From the NCBI RefSeq assembly GCF_014066305.1, contig NW_023501077.1:124001-188000 (forward strand): 64,000 nt of DNA. Reading direction: 5' to 3'. Below the pieces are notes generated by a model. The model was not told the DNA's origin, did not search any database, and saw only the letters and a program-made list of their open reading frames with translations. Both the position numbers and the translations under genes were made by a program. Below, piece by piece: positions 13,285-24,638 of this stretch. Numbering within the stretch: the first letter of the stretch is position 1; every line of letters starts with the position of its first letter. The DNA comes from Letharia columbiana (taxonomy: Eukaryota > Ascomycota > Lecanoromycetes > Lecanorales > Parmeliaceae).

Positions 13285-14093
13285 TATAAAATGACTTTTT
13301 TATTTTTTATTAAATTTTTAAGACTTTTTTTTAATTATAGAATAAAATATAGACTTTTAGATAAATAAAGAATATTTAAATTTAATCTTATAATTATTAA
13401 AGCGTAAGAAATTTAAATATCGCTTATTAAAGTTCGCTTATCGAAGATCGCTTATCTATTTACTCGATAGTCTAATTAAAAAAAAATTATAAATTTAATT
13501 TATAAATCTTTACTCGTATATCTATAAAAAGTTAGCGATTAATAGAGTAGAGAAAATAAATAATATTAGTATATATAAAAGAATAAGATAGAGTTAAGCT
13601 TAAAAATCTTAAATTTATATATATAGTTAATTATAAATTCGAGTTCGCTACGCTCTTTAATTAGATCGACTAAGTTAGCTCGCTAGTTCTTTCGAGCTCT
13701 CTTATTAAAAAAATAGATATACGTTATTAATATAGAATAACTTTTTTATTTTCTATTAAAATTTTAAGATTTTTTTTTTAAATTATAGAACGAAATATAA
13801 ACTTTTAGATAAAAAAAGAATTTCTAAATTTAGTCTTATAATTATTAAAGCGTAAGAAATTTAAATATCGCTTATTAAAGTTCGCTCGATAGTCGAATAG
13901 TCTTAATTAGATATATATTATTTAATTTTAAAATAACTTTTTTATTTTCTATTAAAATTTTTAATTTTTTTTTAACATTATAGAATAAAATATAGACTTT
14001 TAGATAAAAAAAGAATTATTAAATTTAGTCTTATAGATATTTAAAGATAAGAAATTTAAATATCGTCTATTAAAAGTTTATTTATTAAATTTA
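13285..14093. repeat. three diverged copies of a 170-200 bp unit
   Basis: Similar blocks start near 13287, 13737 and 13935. Each begins with a gACTTTTTTATTTT-like stretch and continues through an ATATAGACTTTTAGATAAA block to a GAAATTTAAATATCG block. The copies differ mainly by transitions. A second sub-block (TCTTTACTCGTA) recurs near 13505 and 14150 and belongs to the MITE end described at 14094. No coding potential was seen. Confidence 0.6.
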
Positions 14094-14363
14094 CTCGATA
14101 GCTCTAATTAAAAAGAATAATTATAATTTTATAAATTTAATTCATAGATCTTTACTCGTAGATTTATAATATAAGATAAGTATTACTCGTATAGAGTTAT
14201 CTCGATTAATAGTTTTATTAACTTATAAAGCGATTTCGCTATTATTACGTTAATAGATAAAAAAGCTCTTATTTAATATAATATATATACTATTATATTA
14301 TTATATTACGAGTAAAGATCTATAAATTAAATTTATAATTTTTTTTTAATTAGAGCTATCGAG
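14094..14363. mobile_element. 270-bp MITE with about 60-bp inverted ends, TA target duplication
   Basis: The left end CTCGATAGCTCTAATTAAAA is mirrored by the right end, and the arms match over roughly 60 bases with a few indels. TA flanks both ends (14092-14093 and 14364-14365). A partial related end lies near 13460-13510. The next element begins two bases further on, so its own left boundary may have used this TA. Confidence 0.7.
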
Positions 14364-14365
14364 TA

Positions 14366-16411
14366 CGAGGATATTAGAAGTTATTACTCTCGAGATTTAC
14401 TCGACTACTATTAACTTTCTATTAAATATATATATTTCTATCTTTTAAATATATATATTTCTATTATAGCTTAGACTTAATAAGCTTAGTATAATTACTC
14501 TCTCGTAGTATTCTATATCGCTAAGATATTTTAGCATCTGCAAATCTGAAAAGTTCCTACAAAATTTGAAATTGCTGATCGCGCGTTTGTCGCGGAAATT
14601 ACAAAATCTGTCGGATTAGTAAATCTGATTAGAATTCGCTCTAAATTCCGTCGGTTCAGTAATTATCTTAATCTTTTCTATTAGTTCTACTAGTTTAATA
14701 GTAATACGTATAAAAAAAGAAAAGTTCTAATAATCGACGTTGCGATGATAAGATTTTACGACGATAAGTATTAACGCTAACTTAAATTTGACTACGAAAT
14801 TAGATAATTTAATAAAATTAGTTACGTAGATAATACTCTAATATAGCGTATAATAATACGTATATTGATGATAATATATATTAATATTATATATATATAG
14901 AATAGTACTTAGAGTATATTAAAGTATATTACGTAAAATTTTTAAAGTTATTAAAAAATTTTTAAAGTTACTAAACTAATAGAATTAATAAAAAGAATTA
15001 AATATAAATAAAGTCTACTTAATAGATTAAATCGTGCTAAATTATACTTATAATACGAACCCGCGAAAATCGTATGAAAATTTACTTTTTAGATTTATAG
15101 ATAAATAATTCGAATTTAAATTTCACTAAGTTCGATTCGATCTTATTTCTTCTAAATTATTATACGATATTTATATTAATTATTTTATTATTATTAATAA
15201 ATCTATTTATTTAGAAGATTCTAAATAATTTTAATTAGATTAAGATTAGATAATTATATAAGATATTCTAAAGTCTTAATTTAATTATCGAATTTTAGCT
15301 ATATAGCGATATTTTTCATATTAATCTTAATATTCTTCTTACTTCGAATTATTTTATAACTTAAATTATCGTCTTTCTATAGAATATTATAATTATATCT
15401 AATTTATAATTAATTTATACTCTAATAATAGTTTAAAAGCTAATATTTAATATAATACTCTATTATTATACTATTTTCAATTAACTAAATATTAAAACTA
15501 TAGAAAAAATTCGCTTTCTACTAACGAATACGCTTTTAATATTCTTCTTTATTATTATTCTTTAAATGACGACGTAATTTTAAGAGTTTTTCGATTATAA
15601 TTCGAGATCGATCGAGCTCGTTATAATAGAATCGTAGCTTGCCTTTATAATATTATAAGACGTCCGCGGATATATAAATTAAAGTATCTTACTTTAAGAA
15701 TATAGACTATATATTTTTAAAGTTCTTAGCGATATTAGCGTCTCGAAATATACGGCCTTACTATATAAATTTAATATTTTAATACTTTTCGTTCGTTTAT
15801 ATAATAAAATATTAGAAATCGTCTATCGTATAATACTCTCGATTATGTTTATACTCATATTCTAGCTTTTTCTTTATATTCGACTTCGAGACTTTTTTAA
15901 CTAGTCGTTACTTATATATCTAAGTATTCTAAATATACTTAAAAGCGTATTATTATAGCGTATAAAAGGCGATTAGAATAGTATAATATTAAAGCTAATA
16001 TTTAGACTTTTAATTATATATAGAATTATTAACGTCGCGTAAGATATCGTATATAGATTAATTAATCTTAGAAGAACGTCTAAAACGCTATTTTTTATAT
16101 CGTCTAGTATCGAGGAGAGTCTAAATGCTATCTCATTTTCACTTAATATTTACTCGTATTATATACAATATCCTTTTCTATACATATATCTTTTATTATT
16201 TTTTTCGCTATTCTTTCGAATATTAATAGCTTTATAGAATTTAACTTTCTTATGAGTAGTAGCTTTCTAATAACGAGATCTATAAGTAGACGTATATAAG
16301 AGTATATTATACTCTATAATAAACTATTTAGAAGTATTTATAGTATATGTGTGTGTGAGAAAGCTAGTAGTAGCCGGGTAAATTCGAGGATAATAACTTC
16401 TAATATCCTCG
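14366..16411. mobile_element. unclassified DNA element, copy A, with inverted ends
   Basis: The left end CGAGGATATTAGAAGTTATTA and a right end that is its reverse complement bound 2046 bp. Sub-terminal sequence on both sides carries a motif of the form TTTAC(C/T)CGGCTACTA. Removing the nested MITE at 14535-15103 leaves about 1.48 kb, close to copy B (17361-18811). Copies A and B share internal sequence across the MITE insertion point. No transposase family was recognised in either copy; one plus-strand frame of copy B stays fairly open if RIP-type stops are ignored. Target-site duplication is not clear. Confidence 0.6.
14535..15103 (+). mobile_element. MITE of the Plavaka-like family, inserted in copy A
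   Basis: The left end is CATCTGCAAATCTGAAAAGT; the right end is a RIP-altered inverse (AGATTTATAGATA for AGATTTGCAGATG). About 110 bases at each end match the ends of the 26-kb element at 26861-53011, and the whole sequence matches the MITE at 53499-54060. Copy B (17361-18811) keeps the uninterrupted target. Comparison shows that AG was duplicated on insertion: AG remains at 14533-14534 and has become AA at 15104-15105. There is no coding capacity. It needs the transposase of the autonomous relative. Confidence 0.85.
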
Positions 16412-16654
16412 AGAGTAACTTTTCGTAATTAATAAAAGAATACAACGTAAGAAATAAATGAATTCTTAGAACACACTTAGATTTTCTAATACGAATTCTA
16501 GCATTATAAAGTACGCTCTCATATAAAGAATATCTTAGATATAAGTAGATATCGAGATATAGATAATCGTATTAAAAGTTCTATTAGCGCTAGTTCTAGC
16601 TCTAACTCTAGAGTACTTTCGACTTTATAATAAGAAATCTCTCTACTTCGTAGA

Positions 16655-17270
16655 ACTAAGAGCTAGTTCGATAATTACATATTTTGAAAATAACCTCTAC
16701 TTATTTTTAACTTAGCGTCATATATATATAGAATATCATTCGATTATTATATTTTTAGAATATATTTTTAAAATATCTAAAAATAAGTTTTAAGTCTTAT
16801 TTTTTAGTAAAATAAGACTAAGTACGCTAAAATAATAAATATTTATAATTAATATATATATAGATATTAAGATTACTCTAATTCTAACTCTATTAATAGA
16901 GATATTAGTAGAAATATTAGTAAGAATATTAGTAGAGATATTAATAGTAATAACGAGGGTAATAGAAGTATAAATAATAGTTAAAGTCTATATAGTAATA
17001 GTAGCAGATATCTCCGTTATAATAACGTAAAATAATAGAAATTTAATAGTTACTAATGAAGAAGATAATTTTCTCAATTTTTTACGACGTTTCTAACTCA
17101 GCCTTAAAAATAGGGTTATCAAACGGAACCGTATAGATATTTTATATATTTTAAATATAAATTAGTGTCATTTTTAAGCCATATTTTCATTTGCTAAGAG
17201 GTGGCGTTATTTAGTAAAAAATAAGTAGAGGTTATTTTCAAAATATGTGGTTACCGAACTGGCTCCTAAA
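16655..17270. mobile_element. MITE-like element with about 50-bp TIRs
   Basis: Left arm 16655-16710 and right arm 17215-17270 are inverted copies sharing ACATATTTTGAAAATAACCT and flanking sequence on both sides of it. Differences are nearly all transitions, with the left arm more RIP-altered than the right. The interior is AT-rich with trinucleotide-like runs and no coding potential. Outer ends and target duplication could not be fixed exactly. Confidence 0.65.
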
Positions 17271-17360
17271 AGTACTTCCTGGGAGCACCAGAATTTCAGG
17301 CGTTACCCGAGATTTTGGCGCATGTGTCTTGGCATGTGCAGGCTTATGCTGTAGACCATG

Positions 17361-18811
17361 CTGCATCAGATGTGAACAGAAGTCTAAACATCGAGGTTTA
17401 CCCGGCTACTGCACGCATTTAAAGAAAACTGAGAATCTAATATACATATTCCTTCATTACATCACCATAATGTCGGTTTAATACGTCTACCACCTGTTTC
17501 TACTAGCTGTCGATATCGCTAAGATATTTTAGCGATACGAACTCGAACTTCGTATATAAAAAATCTTCTTAAATTTCTCGAAAATAATCTATAATAACTT
17601 CGTCTTATTTCGATATCCTCGGCGATAAACTCTAATTTTATATATATTTTAAATATTCTCTTTCGAATTTAAGTTATATAATTAGATCGAATACTTAAGT
17701 ATTTTAATTTAATTAATCTTACGTAATTAATTAGCTCGTTCGATTAATTTAAATTTCTTATTATAACTTCTATTACTATTCTCTATTAAGATATCTCGAC
17801 TAAATTATATATATAAATAATATATTTTTTCGATATAGTCTAGTAGAAGCTTATTAACGTAGTATTCTTAAGTTATTAAGTTATTAAATTCTTTAATCTC
17901 GAGAGTATATAATAGCGATTCTTTTTAGTCTTTAATACGTTACTCGTATTCTAAAGTAATTTTATATTTAAAACGTCTTATAGATTTATAAGACTTCGAA
18001 ATCTTTATAGCGAGAGAGTTATTCTTATTATAATAGATAGTAATCTCTTTATAATACTAGAAGATACTTCTCGAGACGTAAATTAAGTATAATTCGAGAT
18101 TTAGTAGTTTTTAAAGATTTTTAACGTTATAGCGAGTATCTCGTTTACGTAATATACGATTTTAAGAGATTATATTACGAGAATAATAAGTCTTATTTAT
18201 AAATATTACGTATTGCTAAAGATTATCTACTATTTACCCGAGATATTATATATTATATTCTCGACGCTCTTTTAAATTTAACTCGCTAATTATCTTAATC
18301 TAAGTATATTTATATAGCTAAGAGTTATTAATTTAAGCTTAAAAAAGTATTCGTTCGCTTATATCGATTTTAAAATATTTTAATTAAATAAGAAATAGCT
18401 CTCGGCGTATAGAATTCTCGGCTAGAGTGATTATTTTCTTAAGAGTTTTAATTATAATCTTCGAAGTACGTCTAAAGCGATACTTTCTAGAATATCTAGT
18501 ACTAGAGAATTCTTATAGTTTTCGTCTTTATAGTTATATATAGCCTATGTTAGACTTAATATTTTTATTATAATAGATATCTTTAATTAATCGATCCGAA
18601 GCTTGAAAGTCTATAGTCTTAAAGAATTTAGTCTTATGACGCGTAGTAGCTTTTATGATTAATTAGGGGGAGGATTACGCGGAGGCGTGTGAGGTGTATT
18701 TATTGTGTGGTGTGGACAATTAAGAAGAATATTTAATTGTTTTAGTGGTGGGAAAGCCTCCAGTAGCCGGGTAAACCTCGGTGTTCAGACTTCTGTCCAC
18801 ACCTGGTGCTG
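17361..18811. mobile_element. unclassified DNA element, copy B, with inverted ends
   Basis: Inverted arms of about 50 bp (17361-17411 and about 18759-18811) share ACAGAAGTCT and GAGGTTTACCCGGCTACTG and differ mostly by transitions. The terminal 100-150 bases have nearly normal composition, whereas 17500-18640 is RIP-mutated. Copy A is the second member. If C-to-T and G-to-A stops are ignored, the plus strand keeps one frame largely open from about 17520 to 18690, suggesting a former protein of about 380 residues that I cannot place in a known family. A 78-codon ORF at 17245-17481 spans the left arm and looks like chance. Confidence 0.6.
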
Positions 18812-19056
18812 CCTTGTGAAACGTATCGGTGTCCGTCTCCTGAGGCCATCGATCTCTCTTTATGATGCTGGCGTGCTAAATATCATTAATGGCCGGCCGG
18901 ACTGACGGCCGGACTGACGTCTGAGGGTTGTCTAGATCTAGACACTGAACTTCCATACGAGTACATCTTTCATAGCTTTGAAGGCGACGATTCTGTTTTG
19001 TCTGTAGGCCTTCAAGACAAATTTACGCAATCAAAGACCCTCTCGTTTATCGGACC
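18812..19056 (+). promoter_or_regulatory. SUA5 upstream region
   Basis: Normal-composition sequence between the end of element B and the SUA5 start codon. A 12-base direct repeat, GGCCGGACTGAC, occurs twice near 18894-18917. No defined promoter element was recognised. Confidence 0.4.
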
Positions 19057-20457
19057 ATGGCGCCAGGAAATGGTGCCACTGTACAGACGAAGCAGCGTAG
19101 CACTCGAGTACTCAAGGTGGATGCATCCAAAATTGGCCGCTTTGTCTTTGATGATCCCCAGCAGTCTTTCCTCGGAAACTGGAAAGTTCAATTGTCTGGC
19201 GATGGTCCCGATGCCGCCAACATGTTGGAAGCCGTGTCACAGCTTCGAGACAGTGACCTACCGGTGGCTTTCCCTACGGAGACTGTCTACGGCCTAGGAG
19301 CAGACGCAACTCGCAGCTCCGCCGTTCGCGGAATATACAATGCGAAGCAGAGACCATCTGACAATCCTCTCATCATCCACATCAGCTCACTCTCCCAGCT
19401 TCGCAATCTTCTCCTCCCCAGTAGTTCTACTGCTGCTTCTCCCAACTCTCCCCAAGATCCGGTTCCACAGATCTACCATCCTCTCATCTCTCGCTTCTGG
19501 CCCGGACCACTCACCATACTGCTGCCTTTGCGTACACCGTCACCGTTAGCATCAGAAGTCACCTCGTCGCTCCCCACAGTCGCGGTCCGCATGCCATCAT
19601 CACCACTTGCCCTTGCTCTCATTCAACTCGTCGGTGTTCCTCTTGCAGCACCATCTGCAAACGCTTCTTCGAAACCCTCTCCTACCACCGCTGCCCATGT
19701 TCTGCACGACCTCTCCGGACGTATCGACTTGATACTTGATGGAGGCCCCTGTACTGTTGGTGTGGAGAGCACAGTTGTGGATGGCTTAACAAGTCCACCA
19801 GTGATCTTGAGGCCTGGAGGGGTGTCAATAGATATGTTGAGAGCTTTCCCTGGTTGGGAGGATGTGAGGGTCGCATACAAAGACGGAGCAGAGACTGGTG
19901 TGCCAAGAGCGCCTGGAATGAAATACAAACATTATTCACCAAATGCAAAACTATTCCTGTTTCATGGCCAGTTAGACGCCGCGCTCGTGAAGAAATACCT
20001 CAAGGGAGGAAGCATTGGTGTTCTGAGGACAAAGACGTGGAAGGCAGGGCTTTTGCGGATGAACCTGCAGTCTTCCGAAGCCACTGGAATAACAGAAACA
20101 AACGGTCATCCACATTCTCGTAACGGAGACGATCATCAGACCACGGAGAGCCTAGAAGCTAGAACGGAAATCGAAGATCAGAGACAGCAGAACACGCTTT
20201 CATCCGTTTCTTCTGCGCAGCATTTTCAAGTGCATCTGGGTGATGAGCCCGAGCAACTTTTGACCGATCTCTGGACTATTGGCCTGGGTCCTGATACGGC
20301 AGACATAGCTCGAGGCTTATTCTCTGCCCTGCGAGAACTCGATCAAAAAGGTGTCAACATCATTTGCGTAGAAGGCATAAACGATAATGAGGGCGCTGCA
20401 GCAGCTGCAGTGATGAACAGACTTCGGAAAGCTGCAGAAGTAGAAATCATTGTTTAA
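19057..20457 (+). CDS. SUA5: Threonylcarbamoyl-AMP synthase Sua5
   Basis: Single exon, 466 aa. The start is in a strong context (ACCATGG). The YrdC/TsaC domain spans about residues 60-260: FPTETVYGLGADA, NAKQRPSDNPLIIH, FWPGPLTILL, VAVRMPSSPLALALI and APSANASSKPSPTTA supply the ATP, bicarbonate and threonine binding site. ILRPGGVS ends the domain, a PGMKYKHYSP linker follows, and the Sua5 C-terminal domain covers about residues 300-466 with a low-complexity insert near 350-385. Family knowledge: it makes threonylcarbamoyl-AMP from threonine, bicarbonate and ATP, the first step of t6A37 formation on ANN-decoding tRNAs, in cytosol and mitochondria. It is convergent with RQC2; the stop codons are 34 bases apart, so the 3' UTRs must overlap. 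Confidence 0.96.
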   Translation: MAPGNGATVQTKQRSTRVLKVDASKIGRFVFDDPQQSFLGNWKVQLSGDGPDAANMLEAVSQLRDSDLPVAFPTETVYGLGADATRSSAVRGIYNAKQRPSDNPLIIHISSLSQLRNLLLPSSSTAASPNSPQDPVPQIYHPLISRFWPGPLTILLPLRTPSPLASEVTSSLPTVAVRMPSSPLALALIQLVGVPLAAPSANASSKPSPTTAAHVLHDLSGRIDLILDGGPCTVGVESTVVDGLTSPPVILRPGGVSIDMLRAFPGWEDVRVAYKDGAETGVPRAPGMKYKHYSPNAKLFLFHGQLDAALVKKYLKGGSIGVLRTKTWKAGLLRMNLQSSEATGITETNGHPHSRNGDDHQTTESLEARTEIEDQRQQNTLSSVSSAQHFQVHLGDEPEQLLTDLWTIGLGPDTADIARGLFSALRELDQKGVNIICVEGINDNEGAAAAAVMNRLRKAAEVEIIV

Positions 20458-20491
20458 ACAAAACGTCGACATGCTTTGGGTCTGATCTAAG

Positions 20492-23400
20492 CTACCTCTG
20501 CTTCTTACTGCCTTTCCCCCCTCTCTTGCCTTTTCCTGCTCCTCCTCCACCTTTTCCTTTACCACCTGCCTCTCCTGGTCCCATGACAACCCTTACTTTT
20601 CCCACAGGGACGACACCAACAATCTCAGGCTCACGGATAGCTTTGATCAACTGTGCCTCCCGCATCCTCAACGTCTCTTCCTCCGATATAGCTTCATCTC
20701 CTTCGCCACTACCTGGTCTTTTCTTCTTTTCTCTCTCTGTCACCATGCCATTCCACTTTCCAAGAATCTCTCGTACGGCTTTGCCCTTTTTCGTAGTCCC
20801 TGGCTGCAATTTTACCCTCCACTTGTATCTTCCCCCAATCGCGTCCCAAGGACCACAAACGACTAGCGCATCGAGGAGTTCGTCACCTGGAAGCGGATTC
20901 CCAACAAACGCGTCCAGGCCATCTGATCCTTCAAGTTCATGGTCATCCAACGTCTCGATGCCCTCTTCAAAATTCAGTTTGCGTAACTCTTCAGCCTTTT
21001 TGCCCTTTTCAGCAGCCATAGCATGTTGTTCTCGTCGTCGCTCTTTCTGTGTCGCAAGCATCTTCTCCTTGTCGGCCTTAGCAGCTGCGTCCTCTGTGGC
21101 CTTCTCTTGAGCGGTAGCTGATCCAAGAAGACGCATGGCGAGGGCACGGTCCTCTTCATCTTGACTGGCGTACTTGGTCTTGAGCTTTTGGCGTTTGCCA
21201 TGCTTTCCACGGACTCGAGGCGGCAGATATTTTGTGTCGGGCTGAGTAGATGGATTCGAGATTTGCGCTGGGTTTGCGTTGCCTTCCGAGTCCGTGCTTG
21301 TAGGTGCTGTCTCTGCGGGATCCATCGTGGAGGGTAGAGGACCTTTGCGTAATAGCCGGCGCTCTTTAGCATAAAGGTGACGCCTTTGATCAGTATCTGC
21401 GAACGAGTTCTCACAATTGGGAGTCTGTTCCCGCTGCTCACTTTCATCTTCCTCATTACTACTCTCGCCCGACGTTGCCTGATCGGGTTCAGTGCCTGAG
21501 TCTTTGGCTAGGACATCACTGGGGTGGTCTGGCGGATGTAATGCGCTTTGCTGGCGGCCGGTGGGTTGTAGCGGATTATCACGCACGTGGTCTGAGTTTC
21601 CATCAACCTCGCTGTCATCTCCGCCGTTGCTTTCAGCTCCGTCTGCGTCTTGGATATGTCCAAGTTCTTGGTTTTCATCATCATCGGCCTCAATTTGTTG
21701 ATCTTCCGCTTGGCTTTCCATTCCATCCGCATCATCTTGGTCGCCTCCTATATCTTCAACATCTTTCCCAACTTCTGAGGGTGTAGGACCTACGGGATCT
21801 TGAACCCTATGCCTAAGATGCCGTACTTTGCTCCCTTCGCTGACTCTGAACATGATCCCAAAACCAAGGAGCAGTTGAGCTGGAGGAAGAAAGTTCTTGT
21901 GGCCTCGGATGACGAAGCTACCAGTTGGTAGGAATTCTCCCGTGGGAGCTGTTTTGGATACTTGATTTGCATCCACCCACCACGCAGACATCACCGCCTT
22001 GGAATCCCAAGCGCTCGAAGTGGCTACAGCCAGGGTGCCTGCCTGTGAGAGCGTTGAGGGCGGTACAGGGCTTTCTGACATTCCGAGCTTGTTCTTGACT
22101 ATTACAGACGCGGCCCCATGCAAATCAGCATGAATGTATACATCTCCTTTTTTGAGGTACCTCTTATACAGGATTTCGTTTTGCTGGGCGTCCTTCCCAC
22201 CCAGTACAAGGTAACCCTCAGAAGAAATGAAGTATACGAATTTCTCAAACCAGATAGCCTTCCTCTGAGGACGCATGACCTCCTTCTCCTGCTTCAAACC
22301 TTTCTTGAGGTCAGCACTGATCTTCTTCTCTGTACTCTTCAGAGCCTTCTCGGACGACTGGAGTGTCTTCTGCTCCTTTACGGCAGCAGACCTCTTTTGT
22401 TCGTAATACTGCCGGGCATTTGACCATGGTGAAAGCGCCAGGTCGATGTCTACAGCAAGACGCTTGTCAGCAGGCTTTGGGACATTGTGAACCTTCGTCT
22501 TGGTTTGCAGATCTTCATCGCTGTCTGAGACTGAGACATCGCTTCCGGTTTCATCTCCATCATAATCGTCTTCATCTTCATAGTTTGCCTCTGAAAGGAG
22601 TAAGGTTGCAGTGTTCTCGTAAAGTTTCAGGGGTAATTTGATCATTTCTGCTACAACGTTGTGTCGTTCCTGTTCCATTTCTATCAACCGTGCCATTTCT
22701 TGCCAATCCATGCCCTGACTTATCAGGGCATTGACCGCTACAAGAGCCTCTTGTACCTTCCGCAAGTTGGCCTCTATAGCTTGCGCTTTCCGGATATTGA
22801 GCTCCTGAACCTGCTGCAATCCTCCGAGACGTTTCTGATGATCCAGCCTTGCTGTCTCAAGCTTCCTCTTCGCATTCTCTTCCCTTTCCGTGAGACGCGA
22901 CTCGAGCTTTTGTGACTCAATTGAGGAGAAGAACTCGTCGACAGTCTTGTTATAGCCGTCAAGTTCGAGCATCGTGATCTCGGAATTGTCCTCGAACTGT
23001 TGAGGTCGGAAGGGATGGAATTCCTCATACATGAGACTGTGTCCCGTAGCTGTCCCATCATTCAGGACTGGGTCTTGGACCGCGGCGGATGCTGTCTTTG
23101 CAGGTTTTGCAATGATGTACCCTTTGCACGTCACGGAACTCGTGTCTACAATCCTTTGCGCTTCCCTCAAGGTTACAACAAGCCTTTCCCTCAACGACGA
23201 GTCTTTTAGCACGTCCTCAACAGGAGTATTGGGGTCAAATGCAGCTACTCGTAGCGCGTGGTCGATCAGCATTGGTGGAAATTCGCCCATGGAACTTGCC
23301 AGAGCTTTGCGCAGAGCATCACCTGGTTTTTTCTTCGACTTCTTCTGATGCGCTGTGATCTCTCCCCCTACTTTATCAACAGCCTTTTGCAAACCTGCAC

Positions 23401-24311
23401 TGATCCTCTCTGACGTTAAAGCTGGAACACCATTGTAATTTTGGCGATCCGTCAGCGAATACTTCAAGCCTACACGCAGCTGTTCTTGCTCCTCTGCAAC
23501 TACACGAAGCAAGCTGATAATTCCCAGATCTTTGTCTGTGAGAACGATGTTGCCTCCAGCATAGAATTCGAGAAACAGACGATCTGTAGGTGCAAGCACT
23601 TAGCATTCTCTCTTCTAGAATCTGAAGTCGATCCATGAGAAGTTCCCCAGTTAAACAACAGTCCGAATAATTCGCAATTGCATATCAGTCCAACTTGGCT
23701 TGCATTGACTGTAAAAAAGTTGCTTACATTGGCCATCGCTAAATTGAATTTCAATGATTCTGTCAGTACCTAGATGGTTCCAGCGTCAGCATATATCTTT
23801 TGGCACCAAACTTAAATCATGAAACAGGTCCCGGTGGTGCTGGGTGTGTCAAAACCCCGCGACAAGTCTTGCAATTCGATGTAGCATGGACTAGGCAGAA
23901 CAGGCTTGGAGAACACAACTCACCGACCTGTGAAACGGCAGTAACCCTTCGCGTTCTCAGAAACTTGCGTAACCGTGCCACAAAAGCCGAAGGGGCAGCA
24001 GCTGTAGCCCTGGTAAAGCTTGTGAGATGACACCGGAAACCTGAGTCAATGACCAAGGATTCACGCTGGTCCGGCTTGGCGAATTTCAGGAGGAAGATAC
24101 GCTTCGTAATGTTGTATCAGCGCGAGCTGTAGGCCAACTCAGAAGAATCACGTACGGATGAGAGATCATAGACATTGGCAAGACGCAGCGTACAGAGAGC
24201 GTGTGACAGTTCTTGAGCAATGACCTTGGACTACTCAGCATCGCTAGTACGAAAATTATGGGCATTTTAGAGGCTCACCTTGACGTCTAGAGAGGAGAAT
24301 CTTTGCTTCAT
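20492..24311 (-). CDS. RQC2: Rqc2/Tae2 (NEMF family) ribosome quality control factor
   Basis: Five exons on the minus strand: 24311-24279, 24224-24156, 24101-23924, 23769-23728 and 23583-20492. Introns are 54, 54, 154 and 144 nt. The model gives 1137 aa starting MKQRFSSLDVKVIA, the family's usual N-terminus. Asp9 and the Asp96-Arg97 pair of the NFACT-N domain are present; in yeast Rqc2 the equivalent residues are needed for CAT tailing. A long coiled coil covers roughly residues 330-560, then the NFACT-R block (FEKFVYFISSEGYLVLGGKD), an acidic low-complexity stretch, and the C-terminal DUF3441 region with a Gly/Lys-rich tail ending SKKQR. Family knowledge: it binds stalled 60S-peptidyl-tRNA complexes, helps recruit Ltn1 and directs untemplated C-terminal Ala/Thr tailing. 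The tiny 5' exons explain why the plain ORF lacks its first about 107 residues. Confidence 0.94.
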
Positions 24312-24636
24312 GATTGCATATAAGTTTGAAAGAATGAAAGAAGATAAAGACTGAAGTAACTAAAAGTATTCCAAAAGGCAAGTGATACATGTACACCCCA
24401 TTTTGATACATTGACACCTCCCGTCATATCTGGGAATAGCTTCCGAGGTTCCGGGTACGAAGGGTGTTAATTAGACTCGATACACTCTACTTTGCATTTA
24501 AGGGTAGTCTCCACGATCAGCTTTACGGTTAACTCCCGGAGGGCGACTCTATTTCAAATTTAGCGCATCGAACGTGTGTAAGAGCGAGTTCGTACAGGAG
24601 GGGTCTCCCGAAGGAAGGGAGGATCCTGACCACGAG
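24312..24636. other. RQC2 upstream region up to the Fot1-like element
   Basis: Normal-composition sequence that should contain the RQC2 promoter. It includes one arm of a 50-bp inverted repeat (24382-24434) whose partner lies at 61020-61071. No gene is visible. Confidence 0.5.
24382..24434 (+). repeat. left arm of a long-range inverted repeat
   Basis: Its reverse complement matches 61020-61071 over about 50 bases with few differences; the shared core is TATCAAAATGGGGTGTACAT. The two arms bracket the Fot1-like element and the whole transposon nest (36.6 kb apart). They may be ends of one old element or two independent MITE remnants. Confidence 0.6.
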
Positions 24637-24638
24637 TA

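Noticed and set aside
17245..17481. 78-codon ORF in a normal-composition island
   Set aside because: It overlaps the inverted ends of two mobile elements, shows no protein pattern, and its open frame is explained by the local lack of RIP.
20526..21110. 194-codon plus-strand ORF opposite RQC2
   Set aside because: It is an antisense shadow of the Gly/Lys-rich C-terminus of RQC2, with Pro/Ser-rich composition from the codon complement.
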